DNA of 64,000 nucleotides from Sanyastnella coralliicola (GTDB lineage: Bacteria; Bacteroidota; Bacteroidia; Flavobacteriales_D; Sanyastnellaceae): positions 3,303,501 through 3,367,500 of the forward strand of contig NZ_CP132543.1 of assembly GCF_030845195.1 (NCBI RefSeq), given 5' to 3'. Numbering within the stretch: the stretch's first letter is position 1; every line of letters begins with the position of its first letter. Below the pieces are notes generated by a model. It worked only from the letters and a program-made list of their open reading frames with translations. It made no database searches and was not told the origin of the DNA. Both the position numbers and the translations under genes were made by a program. Positions 45,091 to 52,561 of this stretch are shown in pieces.

Positions 45091-46657
45091 GTCTGTACAC
45101 CCGGATTGATCGGTGTTCCAGCACCAAGTCGGTCATAAACTCTTTTACCCAAGGGAATTCATCTTCGTATTCGGGTTCGTTAATCACCAAGTACTTCGCT
45201 CCTTTCGCTATATGCTCTTGAAGGCTCTCCGCATTACGGTTCCGGTTTACCATGTTTGACCACCCTTTTCGGTCCATTAGATAAAGGGTAATGCTATAGC
45301 TAGCGTCGGGAATGGAAACCACGAGATCGTCTTCACCTACTCCAGCTTCGGCCAACAATGGTTCGATGTCAAGCAAGCCGCGTTCATGTCGGTCGTGATC
45401 CCAGAAAATGTACTTCAGCTCGCCTTCCTCTTGCTCCATGGCGGTGTAATATTCCTTCTCATAATCCGGAGCAATACGAAGTTCGAGGTGTTCTTGTCCG
45501 TACCAAAAAGACCAAACCAACACGAGCACTCCAACCACACGAATTGATCGTTCGGTCACCTTCGGAAGGTTCAACATCTTGTTTACTCCCACAATGCAGC
45601 CCAAAGCGATTAACGGCCATACATATACATTGATGAAGTAGTAGTCATGGTTCCTCCAGGCTTGAAACCAAAGGACGCTGTAAACCAAACAACCCAAGAA
45701 GAGAATGATCGGCGCTAGCCAAAGTGCTTTGGGGATTCGCTTGGCGAAGAAGACACCTAAAAAAGTGGTCAACAACGCGATTACCCAATTCACTGGAGAC
45801 ATGATTTGTGGTCCCACGAACTCTATGATCCCCTGCCAAACCTCAGCCCGATAAGAAGCATCAGCTTCCCAGAGCGGCCAGAGACCGTTAAAAGTGTACT
45901 TCCCTTCATGGATACCGTTATACCACGCTGCCCAAGCATACCAGATGAAGTTTGGCAACAAGGCCACTGCCATGACAAGTAGATCTCGCTTGTGGTTCCT
46001 GAAAAGCTTGCGTTCCGGCCATAGGCCGAGACCTATCCATTCCAAAAGCAACAAGGCGCCAATTGTACAGAAAGTCAACAAAGCCGTGACTTTAAACAAG
46101 CCAGCCAAGGCATAAAAGAAACTCATCCAATACAGATGTTTCTTAGATCCATCGATGGCATAGCGAATGAACAAAGCCAACCCGAGGAGGGCAAAACTCA
46201 AGGCAGGCACATTACTCAAGAAGGCGAATGCGTAGTACACGAGTGCGGGTTGCACAAAGAGCCACACCGTGAGTAACACGGACCAAAAATCGCCGATCAG
46301 TCGTCTGGTAGCAGATTGCAAGACCAACAACGATAGGACAAAGAAGCCGCCAACCGCGAAGCGGTACAGTCCCTCATTCACTCCAAAGATCTTCCAAAGC
46401 AAAGCCATGAGATAGTACCAACCGGGAAACTCCCCGGCGGTCTTCCCGCTTGTGTCATCATCAGAAATGTAATTGTGAATCGCAGGTTCACCGAAGTTCA
46501 TGCCCTCATCATAGTAGTTCTGGGTAATGCTCAAGCAATCGGCATTACGCCATATATGCAGCGGGTGTGGACGTTCATTCCAGAGATCAAAAATCCCGAA
46601 GAAGGCCATGGTGGCCAGCAGCAAGATGAAGGTGATGATCGTGGAACGATTCGGCAT
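45083..46657 (-). CDS. GT39-like membrane glycosyltransferase (copy A)
   Basis: 524 codons from ATG 46657. N-terminal helix, then RNADCLSITQNYYDEGMNFGEPAI, the acidic first-loop motif of GT39/ArnT-like enzymes that use polyprenyl-phosphate sugars; about eleven helices; soluble tail with VSIPDASYSITLYLMDRKGW. Probably adds sugars to lipid or protein in the periplasm. The start codon and the 31 bp upstream are identical to those of copy B (36-bp identical block at 46653-46688). The start is 4 nt after a TTAATTTG box. Confidence 0.72.
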   Translation of the reverse strand: MPNRSTIITFILLLATMAFFGIFDLWNERPHPLHIWRNADCLSITQNYYDEGMNFGEPAIHNYISDDDTSGKTAGEFPGWYYLMALLWKIFGVNEGLYRFAVGGFFVLSLLVLQSATRRLIGDFWSVLLTVWLFVQPALVYYAFAFLSNVPALSFALLGLALFIRYAIDGSKKHLYWMSFFYALAGLFKVTALLTFCTIGALLLLEWIGLGLWPERKLFRNHKRDLLVMAVALLPNFIWYAWAAWYNGIHEGKYTFNGLWPLWEADASYRAEVWQGIIEFVGPQIMSPVNWVIALLTTFLGVFFAKRIPKALWLAPIILFLGCLVYSVLWFQAWRNHDYYFINVYVWPLIALGCIVGVNKMLNLPKVTERSIRVVGVLVLVWSFWYGQEHLELRIAPDYEKEYYTAMEQEEGELKYIFWDHDRHERGLLDIEPLLAEAGVGEDDLVVSIPDASYSITLYLMDRKGWSNMVNRNRNAESLQEHIAKGAKYLVINEPEYEDEFPWVKEFMTDLVLEHRSIRVYRLN

Positions 46658-46688
46658 GGGACAAATTAAATGATAATCGATGAAGGGG
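46653..46688 (-). repeat. 36-bp promoter/start block, copy A
   Basis: Identical to 48436-48471, spanning the ATG and the upstream TTAATTTG box (46669-46662) of two neighbouring membrane glycosyltransferase genes. Read in frame, both upstream blocks encode FIDYHLICP. Confidence 0.8.
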
Positions 46689-46718
46689 AGATTGACTAAA
46701 CTCAAATGCTAGATGCAA

Positions 46719-48440
46719 TCAATTCCTGATGCGCTCAAAAAACTCAAGTTTTAGCGCCTGATCAATCATTGGCTCCTCACTTGTATTGACCATTTGAAGT
46801 AAAATGGTGTCTGAAGATGGATACCTGACCTCCGGCGAAAGAAGAACGATCGTATCTCGCCCGAGGATTTGATGTGACGAGAAACTGCAAATTCGACCTT
46901 TGGAAACAACACATAAATCAAAATGGAATTGGTCCTCCATGGATCTAGAGATATCATAACCAGTGATTTTGACCATAAAATGATCTCTTGAAGTGAGTTC
47001 TGAATAGGCCTGCTTGTAAACAAAAGGGTATGCATCAGTGTGAAACTCCACTGTTTCAATCGAGGTACTCTGGTAGTTCTTTTCCAAAACCTCAGGGTCA
47101 GGTTCACGAGTAAATCGATCTACTAATAAGAGTTCTTTCGTTTCTATTCGTGGTTCAAGATCAAAGAATGTTGCCCAGTAGTAGTCGCTTGTGATTCGGT
47201 CTCCAGGTAAGATCCAATGAGTGAATTGCCATGATTTAAAAAGTGATAATGCTCCGAAGAACACAGCTAAAAATAGAATAGGGATTCTGACCTGCGATCT
47301 ATTTTCCAGTGTGTATTTCAAGACTAATGCCAAGCCAATGAAAACTACAGGGTATGACTGAACAAAGGCACGGTGCCCAAAAGATTCAGCATACCACCAT
47401 GTGCTCCATGAGAGGATGATCCAGACATTCATAACAATGAAGATTAATGCTCCCCATTTCATATGACTGCGCACGAACATCCATCCCGAGATAGCCACCA
47501 TGCTTATTGGGGTCCAAAAGAGCCATCCTTTTCGAAATGAAAACAATCCATCCAGTAAATGTGGTGAGGCCAGATCTAATCCTTCCGCTGGATTATCATA
47601 ACTGAGATACAACCAACTCCCTGCCGTATGTTTCCAGTACAGCATTTGTAAAAACCCCAGGATTATCAAAGGCAAAAAGGCCGGCCACCAGCGCTTTCTG
47701 ACACGGTCTAACATAGACCCATTACCAATCAATTTTCCCGTAAAAAAGAGTGGAATAAGTACAGCAATAATTTCCGTTGGTCTGCTTAAAACCATGAGGG
47801 CAAGTATGGATACTAGGACTAGAAGACTTCGAATTCCTGGGTTATCTCTGAAGTGCTGACAAGCTCTTAGGAGTGCTGCGTAAAGGGTGAAAAGTAATCC
47901 ATGGGGCATTAAAATCGAGATATACGCAGTGAGTAAATAATTCGTCCCAAACACCACTAAAACACAGGTAATCAACGCTATCAATGGATTAAACTCTTCC
48001 TCGAGAAAACGATAGAATAACCAGATACCTAACAGGTTGAATAAAATGACCCACCATAACATTGCCTTTTGATAAGGCTTTGAAAATCCGTCAGTAGGAT
48101 ATGTAGTTACAGATGCAATCACATGCCCAACGAAAAAACCAGGTGAGTACAGAATGGCTAATCCTGAAGAGTATTTAATCGTCCGTTTTCCATCCTTCTG
48201 TTCAACAAGTTGATATTTTGAAGGAGATGGTTCGTATGTGACGTAAACGCCATCGGCCCAATCCTCTGATAGGTCTAGATCGTGGTGAATAAACGTTGCC
48301 GGTAAATAAAGGTAATAGCCAAAAGCGTCCCATGTAATCACATCTTTCCCAGCGTTATTCGAGGCTGAAAAAAATGCACAACTCAGCATAACGAGAAGTA
48401 AAATTACTCGTGGCGTCGTGGCGTCGTGGCGTCGTGGCAT
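46719..48440 (-). CDS. Polytopic membrane glycosyltransferase-like protein (copy B) with 8-bp repeat at its start
   Basis: 573 codons from ATG 48440 (in-frame GTG/ATG up to 48497 would pass through the duplicated promoter). About eleven membrane helices; first loop NAGKDVITWDAFGYYLYLPATFIHHDLDLSEDW, with the Asp expected in GT39/PMT-like enzymes; soluble C-terminal part. Its first 11 codons are made of four 8-bp units, so gaining or losing one unit would move the ATG out of frame. A+T content of the gene is visibly higher than its neighbours, hinting at transfer. Confidence 0.65.
   Translation of the reverse strand: MPRRHDATTPRVILLLVMLSCAFFSASNNAGKDVITWDAFGYYLYLPATFIHHDLDLSEDWADGVYVTYEPSPSKYQLVEQKDGKRTIKYSSGLAILYSPGFFVGHVIASVTTYPTDGFSKPYQKAMLWWVILFNLLGIWLFYRFLEEEFNPLIALITCVLVVFGTNYLLTAYISILMPHGLLFTLYAALLRACQHFRDNPGIRSLLVLVSILALMVLSRPTEIIAVLIPLFFTGKLIGNGSMLDRVRKRWWPAFLPLIILGFLQMLYWKHTAGSWLYLSYDNPAEGLDLASPHLLDGLFSFRKGWLFWTPISMVAISGWMFVRSHMKWGALIFIVMNVWIILSWSTWWYAESFGHRAFVQSYPVVFIGLALVLKYTLENRSQVRIPILFLAVFFGALSLFKSWQFTHWILPGDRITSDYYWATFFDLEPRIETKELLLVDRFTREPDPEVLEKNYQSTSIETVEFHTDAYPFVYKQAYSELTSRDHFMVKITGYDISRSMEDQFHFDLCVVSKGRICSFSSHQILGRDTIVLLSPEVRYPSSDTILLQMVNTSEEPMIDQALKLEFFERIRN
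48409..48440. repeat. 8-bp tandem repeat CGTGGCGT x 4 over a start codon
   Basis: Three perfect CGTGGCGT units and a final CGTGGCAT whose last three bases are the complement of the ATG. Period 8 is out of frame with codons: the architecture of a slipped-strand phase-variation switch. Confidence 0.9.
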
Positions 48441-48471
48441 GGGACAAATTAAATGATAATCGATGAAGGGG
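48436..48471 (-). repeat. 36-bp promoter/start block, copy B
   Basis: Second copy of the block at 46653-46688; contains box TTAATTTG 4 nt before the ATG. Confidence 0.8.
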
Positions 48472-48531
48472 GATTGGTTCTGCTCACGTTCAGACATAAC
48501 GTTTCTAAAATATTGTTCCTAGATTATCCCC

Positions 48532-48987
48532 ATGATGAATGCCTTGATTGCTAAACACCTTCGCGAGGCCTATTTCGGAAGAAACTGGCCTGCTGCCAAT
48601 GTTGAAGAACACCTTGCTGATGTAACTTGGGAACAAGCCCTTCAGCCCATCGCAGGAAAGAACACCATTGCTGCCCTCACCTTTCATATCGGATACTTCG
48701 TCAACGTAGCCCTCCGTGTGCTTGAAGGAGGTCCATTAGAAGGGAAAGACTCGGAAAGTTTCGACCACCCTCCTATCGAAAATGAAGAACAATGGAGAGG
48801 TATGGTCAACGGCATTTTTGATAGCGTCAGAAGAATGGCTGACCTCATCGAAGAACTCCCTGAATCCATCTGGGATAAAGACTTTACTGATCCTAAGTAC
48901 GGTAACTATTATCGAAATATTGGAGGGATTATCGAGCACTCTTATTATCATCTTGGGCAAATCGTTTTGCTGAAAACTTTGTTTTAG
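48532..48987 (+). CDS. DinB/DUF1572-like four-helix protein
   Basis: 151 codons. Helical, with LTFHIGYFVNVALRVLEGG and the C-terminal EHSYYHLGQIVLLK, which supply the metal-binding histidines of the DinB/YfiT superfamily. This superfamily includes thiol-dependent transferases (bacillithiol or mycothiol), which would fit the bacilliredoxin gene 6 kb away, but the substrate is unknown. Starts 4 nt after a TAGATTAT box. Followed by a repeat array. Confidence 0.78.
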   Translation: MMNALIAKHLREAYFGRNWPAANVEEHLADVTWEQALQPIAGKNTIAALTFHIGYFVNVALRVLEGGPLEGKDSESFDHPPIENEEQWRGMVNGIFDSVRRMADLIEELPESIWDKDFTDPKYGNYYRNIGGIIEHSYYHLGQIVLLKTLF

Positions 48988-49000
48988 ACGAGCGTCGAGC

Positions 49001-49107
49001 GTCTAGAGTCTAGAGTCTAGAGTCTAGTGACCAAGAACCAAAGACTAAAAACCAAAGACTAAAAACCAAAGACTCTAACGCCCAATGCCTATAGCCTAAA
49101 GCCTGCG
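49001..49107. repeat. Heptad array 0: GTCTAGA x 4, 14-bp repeats, GCCTANA units
   Basis: GTCTAGA at 49001, 49008 and 49015, then GTCTAGT at 49022; a 14-bp unit (AACCAAAGACTAAA) repeated about 2.5 times from 49036; then GCCTATA, GCCTAAA, GCCTGCG from 49087. Everything has a 7- or 14-bp period. Confidence 0.85.
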
Positions 49108-49114
49108 CTTTAAG

Positions 49115-49122
49115 TACCTTCG
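49115..49122 (+). promoter_or_regulatory. -7 box of the methyltransferase gene (leaderless type)
   Basis: TACCTTCG followed by CGCC and the GTG start (49127): a 4-nt leader at most. Confidence 0.45.
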
Positions 49123-49126
49123 CGCC

Positions 49127-50170
49127 GTGAATTACTTCCTACTACAACACCCGGGGCACAATCGTGTCTATTACGATGCTGCGGAGAACTTAGCTTTGGC
49201 AGAATTGACGCTGGCAACAGATCGTTTTTCTACTGAGGTGACCAATATTTCGGTTGAAGAATTGGCCGGTGTACGCTATTTGAAATTGGAATGTGCGAGT
49301 GCACTTTCTGAAACAGATCTTCAAATTGCGGCACGCCTTTCGTTTCTGTTTGCGATGTACCAAGGAGTGGAAGTCGTAGATAAGGTTCTTCTTGAACCCC
49401 TCTTGATGGAAGACCATCACTACATCGATCCGAAAATCAGCTCTTTGCTCAAGTATAAAGGAAAGACCAACGAGCTCTTCACTCGCATGATGATCAATGT
49501 TGGACTACTTTCTTCAGGCTTTGGGTATGAAGAGGCGATTCGTTTGCTCGACCCGGTGGCCGGACGTGGAACAACACTCTATGAAGCGGCGGTTTATGGT
49601 TACGATGCCTACGGGATTGAACTTGATCAGAAGTCGGTTCATGAAGGACAGGTATTCTTCAAGAAGTTCCTGCAGGAAGAACGTATGAAGCACCTTCTGA
49701 ATAAACGCCAGATTTCCGGAAGTAAAAAGTCGCAAGCCACTCATCTTCAAGAATTCACCTACGCCAAAGACAAAGATGAATTTAAGAAACCTGATGGACG
49801 ACGTTACCTAGGGCTGATCCAAGGTGAGACACAAGGAGCTCACGATTATTTCAAGAAGGCATCCTTCCACCTGATCATCGGAGATCTTCCTTACGGTGTT
49901 CACCATGCACACAATACGGAAAAGAAAGGGCCATCACCTTCACGAAACCCAAAGGAGCTGCTTGCGGAAAGCATTGGTGAATGGAAGAAGGTACTATACC
50001 CAGGCGGAGTCATTGTCTTGGCATGGAATAGCAACGTTGCCTCTCCAAAAGTCATCCGCGAGCTTTTCGAAAAGGCAGGTCTGGAAGTTCTAGATAGCGA
50101 ACCCTATTCAATGTTCGTCCATCAAGTTGACCGCGCTATTAAGCGAGATATCGTTGTTGTTAGGCGATAG
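49127..50170 (+). CDS. RNA methyltransferase-like protein (Trm11/UPF0020 type)
   Basis: 347 codons from a GTG start. Rossmann SAM-binding motif LLDPVAGRGTTLYEAAVYGYDAYGIELD near residue 142 and catalytic motif DLPYG near 252 (an N/DPPY variant), as in N2-guanosine methyltransferases of the Trm11/RlmL group. The N-terminal ~130 residues are not a clear THUMP domain. The likely target is tRNA or rRNA; which base is unknown. The stop TAG is part of the first heptad of array 1. Confidence 0.75.
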   Translation: MNYFLLQHPGHNRVYYDAAENLALAELTLATDRFSTEVTNISVEELAGVRYLKLECASALSETDLQIAARLSFLFAMYQGVEVVDKVLLEPLLMEDHHYIDPKISSLLKYKGKTNELFTRMMINVGLLSSGFGYEEAIRLLDPVAGRGTTLYEAAVYGYDAYGIELDQKSVHEGQVFFKKFLQEERMKHLLNKRQISGSKKSQATHLQEFTYAKDKDEFKKPDGRRYLGLIQGETQGAHDYFKKASFHLIIGDLPYGVHHAHNTEKKGPSPSRNPKELLAESIGEWKKVLYPGGVIVLAWNSNVASPKVIRELFEKAGLEVLDSEPYSMFVHQVDRAIKRDIVVVRR

Positions 50171-50225
50171 GCTATAGGCGCTAGGCCTTAGTACGAATCC
50201 AGCTATCGCCTATAGCCTAACGCCC
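50164..50225. repeat. Heptad array 1: inverted GCNNTAG/CTANNGC arms
   Basis: Left arm GCGATAG, GCTATAG, GCGCTAG, GCCTTAG (50164-50191). Right arm CTATCGC, CTATAGC, CTAACGC (50203-50223). The right-arm heptads are reverse complements of left-arm heptads, so an imperfect stem of about 21 bp can form. Confidence 0.85.
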
Positions 50226-50235
50226 ACAAAACCCC

Positions 50236-50243
50236 TACCTTCG
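50236..50243 (+). promoter_or_regulatory. -7 box of trpS (leaderless type)
   Basis: TACCTTCG, then CGGC and ATG 50248. Same arrangement as before the methyltransferase gene. Confidence 0.45.
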
Positions 50244-50247
50244 CGGC

Positions 50248-51219
50248 ATGGCACGAATCCTTACCGGAATACAAAGTACTGGAACACCGCACCTAGGAAA
50301 TATTTTGGGTGCAATTCTACCTGCGATTGAGTTGGCGAAACAGCCTGAAAACGACTCATTCTTGTTCATCGCTGACATGCACTCTTTGACGCAAATCAAG
50401 GATGCAGAAGTGTTGCGTGAAAACACCTACTCGGTGGCTGCCACGTGGTTGGCTTTCGGATTAGATACGGATAAGTCTGTTTTCTATCGCCAAAGCGACA
50501 TTCCTGAAGTGACGGAGCTCGCATGGTACCTTTCGTGTTACTTCCCATACCAGCGTTTGACCTTGGCGCACTCGTTCAAAGACAAGGCGGATCGCCTCGA
50601 AGATGTGAATGCCGGTTTGTTCGTCTACCCTATGCTCATGGCAGCTGATATCTTGCTCTATGATGCTGATTTTGTGCCTGTGGGTAAAGACCAACTCCAG
50701 CACCTCGAAATGACGCGCGATGTGGCGAGCCGTTTCAACCATAAAATGGGAGAAACCTTCGTCATTCCTCAAGACAAACTCAAAGAGGAGACCATGTATG
50801 TACCGGGTACTGACGGCAACAAAATGTCAAAGTCTCGCGGCAACATCATCGACATCTTCATGGAAGACAAGCCGTTGAAGAAGTCGCTCAACAAGAACAT
50901 TATTACAGACGCCACTCCACTCGAGGATCCTAAAGATCCAGACTCTGCGGTGGTTTATAAACTTTATGAATTGATCGCTAGCGCGGAAAAAGTGCAATCC
51001 ATGGCTGATCAATTACGCGCCGGCGGTTACGGCTGGGGCCACGCCAAAAAAGACCTCCTCGAAGCCATCATCGAACGCTTCGGAGAAGCACGCGAAAAGT
51101 ACCACGCCCTCATGGCTGACCGCTCAAAAATCGACGAAGAACTCGCGAAAGGAGCAGAAAAAGCACGTGTTGTTGCGAGAGGGGTTTTGGAGCGTGTAAG
51201 GGAGAAAACCGGTTATTAA
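50248..51219 (+). CDS. trpS: Tryptophanyl-tRNA synthetase
   Basis: 323 codons. Class I synthetase charging tRNA-Trp. HIGH equivalent TPHLGNILGA at ~residue 12, LYDADFVPVGKDQLQHLEMTRD in the middle and KMSKS in GTDGNKMSKSRGNI (~residue 193). Normal length. A TCGCTAGCGCGGAA motif at 50975 encodes IASAE. The gene stands between heptad arrays 1 and 2, which end 22 nt before it and begin directly after its stop. Confidence 0.96.
   Translation: MARILTGIQSTGTPHLGNILGAILPAIELAKQPENDSFLFIADMHSLTQIKDAEVLRENTYSVAATWLAFGLDTDKSVFYRQSDIPEVTELAWYLSCYFPYQRLTLAHSFKDKADRLEDVNAGLFVYPMLMAADILLYDADFVPVGKDQLQHLEMTRDVASRFNHKMGETFVIPQDKLKEETMYVPGTDGNKMSKSRGNIIDIFMEDKPLKKSLNKNIITDATPLEDPKDPDSAVVYKLYELIASAEKVQSMADQLRAGGYGWGHAKKDLLEAIIERFGEAREKYHALMADRSKIDEELAKGAEKARVVARGVLERVREKTGY
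50975..50988 (+). repeat. TCGCTAnCGCGGAA motif (exact)
   Basis: In trpS, read as IASAE. Confidence 0.8.
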
Positions 51220-51317
51220 AGGCTTATGGCCTAAGGCATAAGGCTTAAGCCAGTACTAACGCCTTACGCCTTATGCCAAAACATACGCCATAGGCCTTAG
51301 GCCTTAAGCCTTAAGCC
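51220..51317. repeat. Heptad array 2: GGCNTAA / GCCTTAN arms
   Basis: Left arm GGCTTAT, GGCCTAA, GGCATAA, GGCTTAA, GCC (51221-51251); loop AGTACTAA; right arm of CGCCTTA/GGCCTTA/AGCCTTA heptads to 51317. Compared with array 3 the left arm has one extra heptad (GGCATAA). It supplies the TAA stop of the four-helix-bundle gene (51311-51313 on the minus strand). Confidence 0.88.
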
Positions 51318-51685
51318 TCTCCAATCTCTTTTCTAAGTGCTTTTTGCAATCCGAAGATCATCCGAGAGATCACTTTGCATTCATTTCTTAATTCTTCGCA
51401 TAACTCTGGCGAAGCCATCTTCTGGTCTTCGAATAAGTATAACTGAGCTCGAATTTCGGCTGAAGAGGCATTCGCTATGTCTAAGAAATGACAATAGTCT
51501 TTTAAGGTACGTCTTGAAGAACCTTCTGCGATATTCGAAACTATGCTGATCGCAGCTCTTGTGATTTGTCTGTTGAGTGTGTAGTCTACCCTCGACTTGT
51601 CAACGGCACGGCACATTTCAAAAATGATATTCGCCATCTCTCGCGAACGTTTCCACACGATGAGGTCTTCAAAGGTTCTAGGCAT
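51311..51685 (-). CDS. Four-helix-bundle protein (23S rRNA intervening-sequence family)
   Basis: 124 codons. FEDLIVWKRSREMANIIFEMCRAVDKS, then ITRAAISIVSNIAEGSSRRTLKDYCHFLDIANASSAEIRAQLYL, is the S23/TIGR02436 pattern. These proteins were first seen in intervening sequences of 23S rRNA but are common as scattered solitary genes; the role is unknown. It is flanked on both sides by heptad arrays (51220-51317 and 51767-51800), and its last codon and stop are inside the array, so gene and arrays may form one movable block. Confidence 0.85.
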   Translation of the reverse strand: MPRTFEDLIVWKRSREMANIIFEMCRAVDKSRVDYTLNRQITRAAISIVSNIAEGSSRRTLKDYCHFLDIANASSAEIRAQLYLFEDQKMASPELCEELRNECKVISRMIFGLQKALRKEIGEA

Positions 51686-51766
51686 TTTTCACCCAAGTAA
51701 CCCCATTTAAAGTCCCAAAAAACAAAGACTTCACAAACGTCAACCAAAATCTTGTAGTCGGTAAAA

Positions 51767-51800
51767 TGGCCATAGGCCTTAAGCCTTAAGCCCTACGCCC
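51767..51800. repeat. Heptad array 2b
   Basis: TGGCCATAGGCCTTAAGCC followed by TTAAGCCCTACGCCC: AGGCCTTA/AGCCTTA heptads between the Nfu stop and the four-helix-bundle gene start. One-armed, shorter than arrays 1-3. Confidence 0.75.
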
Positions 51801-51806
51801 AAAAAG

Positions 51807-52448
51807 TTATCCTTCATAAGCCACCACCTCCTCAACCTGCTCAATGTGCGTCTTGAGGAGATTCTCAATTCCACCTTTGAGGGTTTGCATTGAGCTTGGA
51901 CATCCGCTGCATGCGCCGCGCATGGTGACGTAGACTGTTCCTTCTTTGTAGGCCATGAAATCGATGGCGCCGCCGTCTTGTTCTACGGCTGGACGAACGA
52001 AATCATCGAGTAATTGCTTGATTTGAGCGTCGAACTCTGAAGGGATGATGTCTTCAGCGCTAAGCTGCGGCTGATTAGCTGAAGGCGCCGTTGGTGGAGT
52101 GAAGTTCTCCGGAGTTACAACTGCACTTTCAGGGACGAATGCTACCGCCACTTCGTTTTCGGTGAGCCATTCGCGGATGTACTCTCGTAGTTGCTGGACA
52201 ATCATCTCCCACCCTAGTGAATCGTCTTTTGTGACTGAGACGAAGTTGGCAGAAACGAATACCTGCGTTACGAAGGGGAAGTTGAATAATTCATCAGCCA
52301 AGGGCGATGAATCACCCACAGACTCTTTCGAGGTGTACTGAACTTGCTCTCCTCCGTTGATCAACATGCGATCAGCTACAAACTTCATCACTGATGGGTT
52401 CGGAGTCATTTCAGCGTAAACTGCAGTAGGTATTTTTTTCGTTTCCAT
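51807..52448 (-). CDS. Nfu-type Fe-S cluster scaffold/carrier
   Basis: 213 codons from ATG 52448. Nfu_N domain (~1-90; TPNPSVMKFVADRML), a Pro-rich linker (~112-128) and the C-terminal NifU domain (~135-213) with CSGCPSSMQTLKGGIENLL, whose CxxC binds a 4Fe-4S cluster between two subunits. It delivers clusters to apo-proteins. Box TACCTTTG lies 43 nt upstream (52492-52499). It is transcribed alone. Confidence 0.92.
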   Translation of the reverse strand: METKKIPTAVYAEMTPNPSVMKFVADRMLINGGEQVQYTSKESVGDSSPLADELFNFPFVTQVFVSANFVSVTKDDSLGWEMIVQQLREYIREWLTENEVAVAFVPESAVVTPENFTPPTAPSANQPQLSAEDIIPSEFDAQIKQLLDDFVRPAVEQDGGAIDFMAYKEGTVYVTMRGACSGCPSSMQTLKGGIENLLKTHIEQVEEVVAYEG

Positions 52449-52491
52449 TGCTTGGGGTATCTTCGGCATTCTATTGCACGACAAAGGTAAT

Positions 52492-52499
52492 TGAGCCGC
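52492..52499 (-). promoter_or_regulatory. -7 box of nfu
   Basis: TACCTTTG on the minus strand, full TAnnTTTG match, 43 nt before the ATG. Confidence 0.45.
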
Positions 52500-52561
52500 A
52501 CTTCTAAACGAAACAAGTTTAGTAGGAAGCTTGTTCTTTTGTGCACCAGAACCTGAATCCT

